Source: Micavibrio aeruginosavorus ARL-13
GTDB taxonomy: Bacteria > Pseudomonadota > Alphaproteobacteria > Micavibrionales > Micavibrionaceae
Assembly: GCF_000226315.1 (NCBI RefSeq)
Contig: NC_016026.1
Location: 1,674,001 to 1,738,000 of the forward strand
Direction of reading: 5' to 3'
Length of the DNA stretch: 64,000 bases
The stretch's first letter is position 1. Each line of letters opens with the position of its first letter. Below the pieces are notes generated by a model that had not been told where the DNA came from, made no database searches, and was given only the letters and a program-made list of their open reading frames with translations. Shown here piece by piece: positions 19,453-28,325 of this stretch. The position numbers and the translations under genes were made by a program.

Positions 19453-19470
19453 TTCCCGCGAAAGCGGGAA
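19453..19470. repeat. dispersed GNRA-loop hairpin
   Basis: A seven-base stem (TTCCCGC / GCGGGAA) closes a GAAA loop, inside the wider unit CGTTCCCGCGAAAGCGGGAATG. It is related to the hairpin at 56048-56071 and, more distantly, to the pair at 4760-4827. Confidence 0.7.
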
Positions 19471-19508
19471 TGCTCGTGTAAAGAAAACGTGGCCTCTCCG
19501 AATAAAAA

Positions 19509-19534
19509 AGCCCGCCGGGGGAGATCGGCGGGCT
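19509..19534 (-). terminator. recA intrinsic terminator
   Basis: An eight-base stem (AGCCCGCC / GGCGGGCT) lies about 40 bases past the recA stop. In the minus-strand direction it is followed by TTTTTATT. It probably also ends the convergent gene upstream. Confidence 0.8.
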
Positions 19535-19575
19535 TCTTTTCCTTGGTGCTGAAACCAAACTTTTATTGCAGGTGA

Positions 19576-20742
19576 TTAGCTTGCCTTGCGGCCACGCTTC
19601 GGTGCTGCATCATCATCGGACGCATCAACGGTGTCATTCACCGCATCCATTGTGGCGTCCGAGGCTTCTTCAGCGCTGTCCGGGCCCACCAGCATGGCAT
19701 CGGCAACAACACCGGCCTTGGTGCGGATTTCATTTTCCAACTTCGCGGCCACTTCCGGGTTATCACGCATGAATTGCTTGGCGTTTTCACGGCCCTGCCC
19801 GATGCGTTGCCCGTCATAGGAGAACCAAGCGCCGGATTTTTCAACCAGGTTGCCTTGAACACCCAGATCGATCAATTCACCCATTTTCGAAATGCCTTCG
19901 CCGAACATGATATCGAATTCGACCTGACGGAACGGTGGGGCCATTTTGTTTTTCACGACCTTCACGCGCGTCTGGTTCCCGACCGGGTTTTCCTTGTCCT
20001 TGATCGTACCGATGCGGCGGATGTCCAGACGGACGGACGCGTAGAATTTCAGCGCGTTCCCACCCGTTGTGGTTTCCGGTGAACCGAACATCACACCGAT
20101 TTTCATACGGATCTGGTTGATGAAGATCACGATGGTGCGGGACCGGGAGATTGAGCCCGTGATTTTACGCAAAGCCTGCGACATCAGGCGGGCCTGCAAA
20201 CCAACGTGGGAATCGCCCATCTCGCCTTCCAATTCCGCACGCGGAACCAACGCAGCCACCGAGTCAATCACCAGAACATCCAGCGCACCGGAGCGCACCA
20301 GCGTATCGGCAATTTCCAGCGCCTGTTCGCCCGTATCCGGCTGGGAGATCAGCAGGTCATCAATATTCACGCCCAATTTCTTCGCATAGGACGGGTCCAG
20401 CGCGTGTTCCGCGTCAACGATGGCGCATGTGCCGCCCGCCTTTTGCGCCTCGGCAATAACCTGCAGCGCCAGTGTGGTTTTACCCGACGATTCCGGACCG
20501 AACACTTCGATAATCCGGCCACGCGGCAGACCGCCAATACCCAGCGCGATATCCAGCCCCAGCGAACCGGTCGAAACGGCTTCAACCTGCATCGGGTTGG
20601 AATCACCCGTCAGTTTCATGATCGAGCCCTTGCCAAAAGCACGTTCGATTTGAGCCAGAGCGGCATCCAGTGCCTTTGTCTTTTCGGCGTTGCTGCGTTG
20701 TTCCATAGCGGTTTCTGCCTTGTTCATAGAAGTGACGGTCAT
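19576..20742 (-). CDS. recA: RecA recombinase
   Basis: RecA forms the ATP-dependent strand-exchange filament and acts as co-protease for LexA autocleavage. It has P-loop [12 protein letters not shown], the Walker B region [18 protein letters not shown], loop L1/L2 motifs ([21 protein letters not shown] and [18 protein letters not shown]) and an acidic C-terminal tail with many Asp. The start at 20742 follows an AGGGGA site and gives 388 residues; longer in-frame readings have no such site. A palindrome lies about 100 bases upstream. Confidence 0.97.
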   Translation of the reverse strand: MTVTSMNKAETAMEQRSNAEKTKALDAALAQIERAFGKGSIMKLTGDSNPMQVEAVSTGSLGLDIALGIGGLPRGRIIEVFGPESSGKTTLALQVIAEAQKAGGTCAIVDAEHALDPSYAKKLGVNIDDLLISQPDTGEQALEIADTLVRSGALDVLVIDSVAALVPRAELEGEMGDSHVGLQARLMSQALRKITGSISRSRTIVIFINQIRMKIGVMFGSPETTTGGNALKFYASVRLDIRRIGTIKDKENPVGNQTRVKVVKNKMAPPFRQVEFDIMFGEGISKMGELIDLGVQGNLVEKSGAWFSYDGQRIGQGRENAKQFMRDNPEVAAKLENEIRTKAGVVADAMLVGPDSAEEASDATMDAVNDTVDASDDDAAPKRGRKAS

Positions 20743-20834
20743 TTGATATCCCCTGATTTTGCATGGTCGGACCGGGTTTGCAACGCAAGTCCCGGTCGTT
20801 TTCGATTCTGTCCTCTGATTGCAACTGTACCGCA

Positions 20835-20876
20835 TTTGTTCTCTTTGTAAAGCGCAAAAGAGAACAAAATAAAAAC
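20835..20876 (-). promoter_or_regulatory. candidate recA operator (palindrome plus degenerate SOS-like box)
   Basis: A perfect 12-base inverted repeat, TTTGTTCTCTTT at 20835-20846 and AAAGAGAACAAA at 20857-20868, has a 10-base spacer. Beside it, at 20862-20876, the minus strand reads GTTT-N7-GTTC. This is one base from the GTTC-N7-GTTC LexA box of alphaproteobacteria. The location, about 95-135 bases upstream of the recA start, is right for an operator. Which element LexA would use cannot be decided from the sequence. Confidence 0.55.
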
Positions 20877-20915
20877 ATTTGAGGATAAGGTGGATTTGTA
20901 CTCTAATTCAAAGGA

Positions 20916-21380
20916 TTAGACAGCACGAAGCGCCGCAAGCGCGAAGCGGGTTGATTGCCACATATCGGCCGCGCCCCGGCACGTCACGCGCCACCCCAGC
21001 GCCAGCGCACGCACAGAATCGGCCTGCGACCGATCCGCAGAGGGGCGGATAAAATCCGTATAATTTTCCACCAGAACGGGCGGGCGAACCGCGGCTGCAA
21101 AGCTGCTGCGTAATGCTTTTGACCCCGGCAGGGCCGGAATGGCCGCATAAAGTCCAGTCAGCGCAACCAGCACCGTGCTGCCCCCCGGAACGGGAAGCGG
21201 TGTTGTCAGACAAATCAGATAGGTCATGAAGAAAGGGTAGAGCCACGGGCGTTTTTTCGTGCCGTCGCGCACCATGCCCGACAGGCTTTCGGCCAGCGCC
21301 GCGCTGCGCAGGCTGTTCCGTCCCCAGAACGACAGCCGGTTAAACCGGGCCGTCAGGCTTTCATCATACGCAGATCCCAT
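20916..21380 (-). CDS. hypothetical small membrane-associated protein
   Basis: A 154-residue product with a polar N-terminal third rich in Arg and Ser. A hydrophobic segment lies at about 48-83 (FFMTYLICLTTPLPVPGGSTVLVALTGL...), probably one or two helices. A mixed, Trp-containing C-terminus follows. The start ATG follows AGGGG at about ten bases. It lies on the same strand as recA and upstream of it, with 173 bases between. I recognise no family; the codon use looks real. Confidence 0.5.
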   Translation of the reverse strand: MGSAYDESLTARFNRLSFWGRNSLRSAALAESLSGMVRDGTKKRPWLYPFFMTYLICLTTPLPVPGGSTVLVALTGLYAAIPALPGSKALRSSFAAAVRPPVLVENYTDFIRPSADRSQADSVRALALGWRVTCRGAADMWQSTRFALAALRAV

Positions 21381-21574
21381 TCATTGCCCCTGCCCCTCCT
21401 GCCTTATGTTTTTTACGCCTTATTCTGTGTGTTTTCTGGCGTTTTGTTCCCACCAGTCTACACAAAAAAACAACGCGTTAGAAGGAGGCTGGCTGTGGGA
21501 CAAAAAACTTGCACAATTTTCCATATCTTTATACGATCCCCCCGTAAAAAGATGCCAGAAAGCAGGAGGCGCCC

Positions 21575-22180
21575 ATGAACGGGACACGGCCAAAAATGCA
21601 AAGAAACGCCACGGGAATCGCCAGCGCCCTGACATTGGGTTGCGCCCTTGCGTTTAACACGGCCAGCGCCGCAGCGGCGGAACAATCCCTGCACCTGCAC
21701 AACCTTCACACCAAGGAAACAATCAACGTTGTTTACAAACGGGACGGGAAATACGTTCCCGCTGGATTGAAACAGATCAATCACCTCCTGCGCGATCATC
21801 GCCGGAACGAAGAAACACAGATCAACCCCAAAACGCTCGACCGCCTCTACGACATTGGTCAGACGGTCAAACGCAATTACCCCAGCATTGCGATCAAATT
21901 TGAAATTATTTCCGGCTACCGCGCCCTGCAAACCAATAACGCATTGATCGCCGCTGGCGGATCACAGGGGAAAGATTCCCAGCACACGCATGGCAACGCC
22001 ATTGATTTCCGCATCCCCGGCGTACGCACCGAAACATCACGCGATGTGGCGTGGTGCACAGGGTCCGGCGGTGTTGGATATTATAAACAAGACGGTTTCG
22101 TTCATATCGACACAGCCCGAAAACGCTTCTGGCCCGCCAACTGGAACCCGGCGCACGTGAATTGCGCAAAGTTTAAGTAA
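21575..22180 (+). CDS. DUF882 / M15-like murein peptidase-fold protein
   Basis: The 201-residue exported protein has a signal peptide ending near ASAAAA and a DUF882 (YcbK-like) domain. The domain carries the metal-binding signature HTHGNAIDFRIPGV, a KIEIISGYRALQTN-like strand and a late GFVHIDTARKRFW. Proteins of this fold resemble D-Ala-D-Ala carboxypeptidases of the M15 family and probably act on peptidoglycan stems in the periplasm. A strong AGGAGG lies six bases before the start. It is convergent with cckA (eight-base gap). Confidence 0.85.
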   Translation: MNGTRPKMQRNATGIASALTLGCALAFNTASAAAAEQSLHLHNLHTKETINVVYKRDGKYVPAGLKQINHLLRDHRRNEETQINPKTLDRLYDIGQTVKRNYPSIAIKFEIISGYRALQTNNALIAAGGSQGKDSQHTHGNAIDFRIPGVRTETSRDVAWCTGSGGVGYYKQDGFVHIDTARKRFWPANWNPAHVNCAKFK

Positions 22181-22188
22181 GGGCGCCC

Positions 22189-24723
22189 CTACTCCTCCAG
22201 CGCTTCCTTCACCTTCGCGGCCAGCTGTTTCAACGTGAACGGCTTGGGCAGGAACCAGATATTTTCACCCATATGTTCTTTCAACTTCTCCTCCGTATAA
22301 CCGGAGACGAAGATGATTTTCAGGTTTGGGTTTTCCTGGCGCAGGCGACGGGCCAGGGTTGGGCCATCCATATTCGGCATGATCACATCGGTCACGACCA
22401 GATCAACCGGCATGGTGCCGCCATGTTTTTCCTTCAAGGATTCAATGACAGCCAAAGCCGCCTCGCCGCTTTCGGCATCCAGAACCTCGTACCCCTTGTT
22501 GGTCAAAGCGCGGGTGGAGAAGGTCCGCACGGCATCTTCATCCTCGACCAGCAGGATGCGTGCGGTCCCGGTCAGGTCGCGTGTCGTATCTTCTTCAACA
22601 TCCTTGTGGTCGTCATGTTCGATTTCGGTATCGGACAGGCGCGGCAGATAGATGGTAAAGGTCGTGCCCTCGCCCACCACGCTGTCGATGCCCAGATATC
22701 CGCCCGTTTGCCGCACGATCCCGTAAACGGTGGCCAGCCCCAGACCGGTGCCCTGCCCCACTTCCTTCGTCGTGAAGAACGGTTCCAGAATGCGGGCCAT
22801 GTTTTCCGGCGGAATACCGCACCCGGTATCGGTGACCGCAATGGCCACCCAATCGCCCGCCGGCATTTCATCGGTGCCACAGGTCATCGGTTTATCATTG
22901 CGGAACGCGCGTGTTTCAACGGTCAATTGTCCGCCGCCATCCATGGCATCGCGCGCATTCACGGCCAGGTTAATCAGCACCTGTTCCATCTGGCCCACAT
23001 CGACCCGCACCAGACCAAGATCCGAACCATGCACAACATCCAGATCAATGTTCGCACCAATCAAACGGCGCAGCAGGTGTGAAATTTCCGTGAGAATATC
23101 GGTGATGTCCTGCACCTTCGGGCGCAAGGTCTGCTGCCGTGAAAACGCCAGCAACTGGCGCACGAGGTTCGCGGCGCGGTTGGCGTTTTGTTTGATCTGC
23201 ATAATGTCCGAAAACGACGGATCGCCCGGCTTGTGCCGCAGCAGCAACAGATCGCAGAACCCGATCATCGCGGTCAGCAGGTTATTAAAGTCGTGCGCCA
23301 CGCCGCCGGCCAGTTGCCCGATGGCCTGCATCTTCTGCGACTGGACGAACTGGGCTTCCAGCGCTTTCTGGCGGCTCAAATCAATGAAGTGCAAAACCAC
23401 GCCATCGCTGCCCCGGAACCGGCGCGCGAACATTTGCGTGGTGACATTGCCCTCAAGCCCGAGGAGTGTGACCTCCATCGGCGCGGGCATGGCGGCCACG
23501 CCCTTTTGCGGAGCATGGACGATTTTATCCAGCGCATCCATCACGGCGGCGCGGTCGTCTTCGTGGATCAATCCTTCGAAATGGCGGCCTTCGAATGTTT
23601 CAACCTGACCATCCAGCATGGAGGCCAGCGCATGGTTGACGTCACCCAGAACGCCGTCGGCATTCAGCATGGCAATGCCCAACGGCGCCTCTTCGAAGAA
23701 CCGCTGGAAGCGGTCTTCGGACGCTTTCAAGGCCTGCTTCATCGCACGTTCGGCGGTCAGATCGTGCACAACGCCCCGCGTCCGCACCGCGCCATCGGCT
23801 TCGTTCACAACGGCTTGAGAAATGGATGCGGTGAAGGTCTTGCCCGCCGGGCCCTTCATCAGCAATTCAACAACCTGCTTCGCCCCGCCGCCCTCGACGA
23901 CATCATACGGGTGTGCATCACTGGGCGGCTGGTCCAGATAGGTGTGCAGATGCCCGTGCGCCAGCAAATTTTCAATATCTTCACCCAACCAGCGCGCCAG
24001 CGTCGCGTTCACGAACACGAATTTCCCGGTTTCATCGACCGAAAAGAACCCCACCGGGGCATTGTCGGTAAAGTCGATCAGCTTTTCACGCTCTTCACGC
24101 ACGGCGCGGTCGTTCGCGCGCTGTTCGCTGATATCATCAATGCGCCAGTGGATATACCCCGCCCACCCGGCAATCGGCTGGGCCGTGACGATAAACCAGT
24201 AATCGGAATCACCACGCACGCTGTGCAGTTCGATGGAATCCGTCAGCCCGCGATGCGCCTGATCCGCCAGAAGGCGGAAATGCATGGCGGCTTCGTCGTC
24301 ATCGGTGAAAAATTGCGCCAGCGTTTGTAAATTGGGCGCACCAATGCCGTCACATAATTCGGAAAAACGCTGGTTGAAATAAATGCTGTTATCCGCACCA
24401 TCGGTGATCAGGCGCGCCCCACGGCTGCCCTCAAGCACCTCACGCAGAAGCGCACGTTCCTTTTCCTGTTTGGCGTGCAGTTTAAACCCGCGCTGCATCA
24501 AAAACGCCACACCCGTGGCCAGCAGGAACGCCGCCCCGGCCACCGCGACACTTTCCCGCGGCACATCCATAAACATGGCCACACCCGTACACACCGCGGC
24601 ATAGGCCACAATCGCACCCGACGCCATCAACAAACGGCGGCGGCTGCTCGGCGCAGGGACTTCGCCCACGCCTTGGGCGGAACGGTGATGACGGGCAATA
24701 AATTCAGAATGATCGGTGCGCAT
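22189..24723 (-). CDS. cckA: CckA-type hybrid histidine kinase/phosphatase
   Basis: In alphaproteobacteria CckA phosphorylates ChpT, which passes phosphate to the master cell-cycle and motility regulator CtrA. This product has two N-terminal helices (about 30-75) and three PAS-like regions (about 90-455). The HisKA block HDFNNLLTAMIGFCDLLLLR has its His near 475. The ATPase domain has N-box NLAVNARDAM and the GTGLGLATVYG lid. A C-terminal receiver carries phospho-acceptor LVVTDVIMPNMDGP. The ATG at 24723 gives 844 residues; an ATG 11 codons earlier is also possible. It lies directly downstream of flhB on the same strand. Confidence 0.93.
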   Translation of the reverse strand: MRTDHSEFIARHHRSAQGVGEVPAPSSRRRLLMASGAIVAYAAVCTGVAMFMDVPRESVAVAGAAFLLATGVAFLMQRGFKLHAKQEKERALLREVLEGSRGARLITDGADNSIYFNQRFSELCDGIGAPNLQTLAQFFTDDDEAAMHFRLLADQAHRGLTDSIELHSVRGDSDYWFIVTAQPIAGWAGYIHWRIDDISEQRANDRAVREEREKLIDFTDNAPVGFFSVDETGKFVFVNATLARWLGEDIENLLAHGHLHTYLDQPPSDAHPYDVVEGGGAKQVVELLMKGPAGKTFTASISQAVVNEADGAVRTRGVVHDLTAERAMKQALKASEDRFQRFFEEAPLGIAMLNADGVLGDVNHALASMLDGQVETFEGRHFEGLIHEDDRAAVMDALDKIVHAPQKGVAAMPAPMEVTLLGLEGNVTTQMFARRFRGSDGVVLHFIDLSRQKALEAQFVQSQKMQAIGQLAGGVAHDFNNLLTAMIGFCDLLLLRHKPGDPSFSDIMQIKQNANRAANLVRQLLAFSRQQTLRPKVQDITDILTEISHLLRRLIGANIDLDVVHGSDLGLVRVDVGQMEQVLINLAVNARDAMDGGGQLTVETRAFRNDKPMTCGTDEMPAGDWVAIAVTDTGCGIPPENMARILEPFFTTKEVGQGTGLGLATVYGIVRQTGGYLGIDSVVGEGTTFTIYLPRLSDTEIEHDDHKDVEEDTTRDLTGTARILLVEDEDAVRTFSTRALTNKGYEVLDAESGEAALAVIESLKEKHGGTMPVDLVVTDVIMPNMDGPTLARRLRQENPNLKIIFVSGYTEEKLKEHMGENIWFLPKPFTLKQLAAKVKEALEE

Positions 24724-24774
24724 AGTCCAAAGAATATGCCATATCGAACAAGGCATTAACAGGGGGAAATAGGC

Positions 24775-25845
24775 TTATTTCAGCTTGCCCTTTTGACGGA
24801 AGACGAAGGAGATAATTTCGGCCACGGCCTTGTAATGCTCCGCCGGAATCACTTCATCCACCTCGACCGTGTCATACAAACTGCGGGCCAATGGCGGGTT
24901 TTCGTGGATGGTGATTTTGTGTTCCTTGGCCAGTTCCCGGATACGCAGGGCCACCTGATCCATACCTTTGGCCACACACAACGGCGCTTCCATTTTTTCC
25001 GGGTCATATTGCAGGGCCACGGCAAAGTGGGTCGGGTTGGTGATAACCACATCGGCCTTGGGCACGTTGGCCATCATGCGCTGACGCGCTTTTTCCGCAC
25101 GCAACTGGCGCAGCTTCGCCTTGACCATCGGGTCCCCTTCGGTCTGGCGGTATTCGTCTTTCAATTCCTGTTTCGACATGCGCAGTTTTTTCATGTGGTC
25201 CTGGCGCTGGTACACCACATCAATCACGGTCAAAACGACCAGCGCCATCAGCACGCCCATCATCAGACGGATAATCAGATCCTCGGTTTCGTGCATAATG
25301 TCGTACATTTCCAGTCCGACGGTATGCTCAACACTGCCGTAATACGGCATCAGCAAGACCGTACCCACCGCGCCGACAATGCCGAATTTCAAAAGCCCTT
25401 TAAAAAACTCCATCAGCGACCGTTTCGAAAACAGCCGCTGAAATCCTTTTTTGATGGAAATTTTACTGATATCCGGTTTGATCACTTCCGGGGCAAGCAA
25501 CGGCCCCACCTGAATAAACCCACCGATAAAGGCGATAAACATAAACGCCACCAGGGGAATGCCAATCGCCCCCATCACCATCCAGAATGAATCACCCAGC
25601 AGCGACGAAATCATCCCCGGCCCGGTCGAGGCCTGCCCGGCCATTTCGATATAGGACCGCAAATTGATGGTCAGCTTTTCCATCAACGGCCCGGCAAAGG
25701 CCATGATCATAATGGTCCCGGCCAATAACATGACAAAATTATTGACCTCGCGGCTCATCGGGACTTGGCCGCGACGCCTGGCATCCTCCAATTTTTTCTG
25801 GGAAGGGTCTTCTGTTTTAGAGGAATCGTCTTCTTCATCTGACAT
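24775..25845 (-). CDS. flhB: flagellar export switch protein FlhB
   Basis: An inner-membrane component of the flagellar type III export gate that changes substrate specificity from rod/hook to filament. The 356-residue protein has a charged N-terminus (EDPSQKKLEDARRRGQVPMS), four transmembrane helices, and a cytoplasmic domain carrying the autocleavage motif NPTH (VVITNPTHFAVALQYDP, about residue 269). The C-terminal block GVALRI..PPLARSLYDTVEVDEVIPAEHYKAVAEIISFV is typical. It follows fliR by five bases. Confidence 0.97.
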   Translation of the reverse strand: MSDEEDDSSKTEDPSQKKLEDARRRGQVPMSREVNNFVMLLAGTIMIMAFAGPLMEKLTINLRSYIEMAGQASTGPGMISSLLGDSFWMVMGAIGIPLVAFMFIAFIGGFIQVGPLLAPEVIKPDISKISIKKGFQRLFSKRSLMEFFKGLLKFGIVGAVGTVLLMPYYGSVEHTVGLEMYDIMHETEDLIIRLMMGVLMALVVLTVIDVVYQRQDHMKKLRMSKQELKDEYRQTEGDPMVKAKLRQLRAEKARQRMMANVPKADVVITNPTHFAVALQYDPEKMEAPLCVAKGMDQVALRIRELAKEHKITIHENPPLARSLYDTVEVDEVIPAEHYKAVAEIISFVFRQKGKLK

Positions 25846-25850
25846 CGGGT

Positions 25851-26627
25851 TTATCCTCCCGATGACATGAGGAAGAACACCATGCCTTCCTCAAACTGGT
25901 GCAGCCAGAACAACATCCCCGCCGACAAGATCAGCGCGAGCGTCATCAGCGAAATCAAAATCTGCACCGGAATGGCGATCATAAAAACCTGGATTTGCGG
26001 CATCAGGCGCGACAACACGCCCATGCCGATATAAATCATCAACCCCACAACAATGAACGGGGCCGACACCTGCACGCCGATGCGGAAACTGGCGGAAATG
26101 GCCTGACCAATCATATCCGCCATACCACCAACATCGGGCAACGATCCCACCGGAAACATATTGTATGAATCCGCGACCCCCATCAGCAGCAGATGGTGCA
26201 GGTTCGTACTGAAAATCAGCACCATCCCCATGACGGACAGAAACGCGCCCAGAATTGACCCCTGCGTCGAAAACGCCGGGTTGAACAATTGCGCGTTGCC
26301 CAGACCGGATTGCATTGACATGATCATGCCCGCCGTATCCAGCGCCGCCATCAGGATACGCGACACCGTGCCGATAAACATGCCGATGATAAATTCCATG
26401 ACAATCAGGCTCAGCAACATGGTCGTACCCGGTATCGGGTCCGGCATATGCGGGGCCACGACCGGCGCCATCACCAGCGCCAAGGCCAGCGCCAAATGCA
26501 GGCGCACATTCTGCGGTGTAAAGGAATCGCCCAATCCCGGCATAATCATCAACGCCGTCCCCACCCGTACAAAGGTCAGGATAAAGGCAAACACGCCAGT
26601 GGTGATGAAATGCTGAAGCGTTTCCAT
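25851..26627 (-). CDS. fliR: flagellar export gate protein FliR
   Basis: Part of the FliPQR export pore. The 258-residue, highly hydrophobic protein has about six helices and the family pattern: FVRVGTALMIMPGLGD at residues 19-34, then LALALALVMAPVV, and a late MPQIQVFMIAIPVQILISL. It sits one base after fliQ and five before flhB, the usual fliQ-fliR-flhB order. Confidence 0.96.
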   Translation of the reverse strand: METLQHFITTGVFAFILTFVRVGTALMIMPGLGDSFTPQNVRLHLALALALVMAPVVAPHMPDPIPGTTMLLSLIVMEFIIGMFIGTVSRILMAALDTAGMIMSMQSGLGNAQLFNPAFSTQGSILGAFLSVMGMVLIFSTNLHHLLLMGVADSYNMFPVGSLPDVGGMADMIGQAISASFRIGVQVSAPFIVVGLMIYIGMGVLSRLMPQIQVFMIAIPVQILISLMTLALILSAGMLFWLHQFEEGMVFFLMSSGG

Positions 26628-26628
26628 C

Positions 26629-26895
26629 TTACTGAATCGCGATCATGCGATCCGCCAGAGTTTCCATGAAGGCAATCAACGCCGTCGCCATGCCCGGCAG
26701 GAAGATAAACAGCGCAATAAAGATCGCCAGAATTTTGGGAACGAACACCAGTGTAATTTCCTGAATCTGGGTCAGCGCCTGAACCAGCGCAATCGACACC
26801 CCCACAACCAACCCGACCATAAGCGTCGGGGTGCTGAGCTCGATGGTCAGCATGATGGCTTCACGGGCAACTTCGATGATTTCTTCTTCGTTCAT
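26629..26895 (-). CDS. fliQ: flagellar export gate protein FliQ
   Basis: The 88-residue, two-helix subunit of the FliPQR pore. It matches FliQ over its length: EVAREAIMLTIELSTPTLMVGLVVGVSIALVQALTQIQE, then the second helix LAIFIALFIFLPGMA. It is first in fliQ-fliR-flhB. A terminator-like hairpin separates it from fliE upstream, so it probably has its own promoter in the 100 bases before it. Confidence 0.95.
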   Translation of the reverse strand: MNEEEIIEVAREAIMLTIELSTPTLMVGLVVGVSIALVQALTQIQEITLVFVPKILAIFIALFIFLPGMATALIAFMETLADRMIAIQ

Positions 26896-26994
26896 AATTC
26901 AATTATACGGGATCAGCCATGCCACGCGATACCCGTTTTGGGGGTGAATACGATTATCCTCTGGAAATTGAAGTATTTTATCGGAAAATGAAAA

Positions 26995-27011
26995 GGCCAC
27001 CCAAGGTGGCC
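26995..27011 (-). terminator. terminator-like hairpin after fliE
   Basis: A seven-base stem (GGCCACC / GGTGGCC) with a CAA loop is followed on the minus strand by CTTTTCATTTT. It divides flgB-flgC-fliE from fliQ-fliR-flhB. Confidence 0.6.
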
Positions 27012-27029
27012 CATCCATTCATTATCCGA

Positions 27030-27344
27030 TTAAATCGGCATCCGCATAATTTCCTGATATGCGTTGATCATCCGGTCGCGGACGGCGACGACGGATTGCA
27101 GGGTCAGTTCGGCGGCGGTGACCGCTTCGACCACGTCGGCTAGGCCGGCTTTGCCGATAATCGCCTGGGCCTGCACCGTTTCGGCGTTTTTCATGGTGGC
27201 GATGGATTCGGTCGCAGCCTTTTCAATCAGGGAACCGAACGACACCGCACCATCTTCGGCGGCCACACCGGCGCCGGATGCGGTTTTGGCCATATTGGCG
27301 TAGGCGTTGGCGGCCATTGCGGGACTTGCGACTGAATTTACCAT
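27030..27344 (-). CDS. fliE: flagellar hook-basal body adaptor FliE
   Basis: FliE joins the MS ring and export gate to the proximal rod. The 104-residue protein shows the C-terminal signature KAGLADVVEAVTAAELTLQSVVAVRDRMINAYQEIMRMPI, which matches FliE closely. The N-terminal part is the usual variable Ala/Gly-rich segment. It is third in flgB-flgC-fliE. Confidence 0.94.
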   Translation of the reverse strand: MVNSVASPAMAANAYANMAKTASGAGVAAEDGAVSFGSLIEKAATESIATMKNAETVQAQAIIGKAGLADVVEAVTAAELTLQSVVAVRDRMINAYQEIMRMPI

Positions 27345-27391
27345 GGCTTTAAACCTTAATTGTTACACCCTGTTATTATACCATAAAACCG

Positions 27392-27811
27392 TTATTGGCG
27401 CAGAAGATTTATTGTCTGCATCATCATGGTCCGGGATTGTTCGATCATCCCCAGATTGGCCTCGTATGACCGCTGGGCTTCGCGCATATCCATCATTTCC
27501 ACGATCGAGTCGATGTTCGGCATTTTCACATAGCCTTTATCGTCAGCAGCCGGGTGGTCCGGTTGGTATTTCAGGACGAACGGGGTTTTCTTGTCCGTGC
27601 CGATTTTGGACACTTCCACCATTTCGGCCCCGGTTGCGCGGTCCAGTTCATTTTTGAACGTGACCGTCTGGCGGCGATACGGGTCGGCCCCCGGCGTTGT
27701 GCCCGTGGAATCCGCGTTGGCCATGTTTTCGGCCACCACGCGCACGCGCGTGCTTTGGGCGCGCATGCCTGCGGCGGAAACCGATAACGCTGTGAACATA
27801 TCATCTGCCAT
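27392..27811 (-). CDS. flgC: proximal rod protein FlgC
   Basis: A component of the flagellar rod, exported by the type III system. The 139-residue protein has the N-terminal rod-family motif SAAGMRAQSTRVRVVAENMANADST and the C-terminal MDMREAQRSYEANLGMIEQSRTMM, both matching FlgC. A Shine-Dalgarno-like AAGGGG precedes the start. It lies between flgB and fliE. Confidence 0.95.
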   Translation of the reverse strand: MADDMFTALSVSAAGMRAQSTRVRVVAENMANADSTGTTPGADPYRRQTVTFKNELDRATGAEMVEVSKIGTDKKTPFVLKYQPDHPAADDKGYVKMPNIDSIVEMMDMREAQRSYEANLGMIEQSRTMMMQTINLLRQ

Positions 27812-27849
27812 TTTAAACCCCTTTTATTCCTTGTCCTGTGCTTACTTGC

Positions 27850-28260
27850 TTATCGACCGACGCCCAATGCGGTGCGGATCATGCTGACGTTCTTCTGGTA
27901 CATGCTGGTCATCAAATTGTAATCGATCTGGTTTTTGTTGGCGTTGACCATCTGCTCTTCCAACACAACCGCATCGCCTGTCGGCGCCACGTCATAAACC
28001 TTTTTCATTTCCGGGCTGCGGGCCGTTTCGACCTCGTTCGGGGCCGGCATATGGCGCGGATCGGTGGTCACCGGGCGGACCACGTTTTCCTTGGTCACGT
28101 TTTTCAATACGGTGCCGAAATCGACCTTTTCCAGATCATGCGGGCGGTAGCCCGGCGTATCGGCGTTGGCCACGTTCTGGGCCAAAACGTTCTGGCGCTG
28201 GTCCAGATAGTTCATTTTTGCGCCGATTGCTTTGAACAATCCTATATTTTGTGTTGTCAT
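27850..28260 (-). CDS. flgB: proximal rod protein FlgB
   Basis: The start at 28260 gives 136 residues, the usual FlgB size; an upstream in-frame ATG adds 12 unlikely residues. The N-terminus IGAKMNYLDQRQNVLAQNVANADTPGYRP and C-terminus LMTSMYQKNVSMIRTALG are typical of FlgB. It is first in flgB-flgC-fliE. Its promoter must lie in the 65 bases shared with the divergent FlhB-like gene, where I find no sigma-54 element. Confidence 0.95.
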   Translation of the reverse strand: MTTQNIGLFKAIGAKMNYLDQRQNVLAQNVANADTPGYRPHDLEKVDFGTVLKNVTKENVVRPVTTDPRHMPAPNEVETARSPEMKKVYDVAPTGDAVVLEEQMVNANKNQIDYNLMTSMYQKNVSMIRTALGVGR

Positions 28261-28325
28261 GGCGTTTGGGCCTTTTTGTTCGTTAAACCGTACCAACCGC
28301 TAAAAGCTTTGCAGGATCTGTGCCA

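Noticed and set aside
20743-20835. Longer N-terminus for RecA
   Set aside because: The 31 extra residues are not RecA-like. The AGGGGA site supports the start at 20742.
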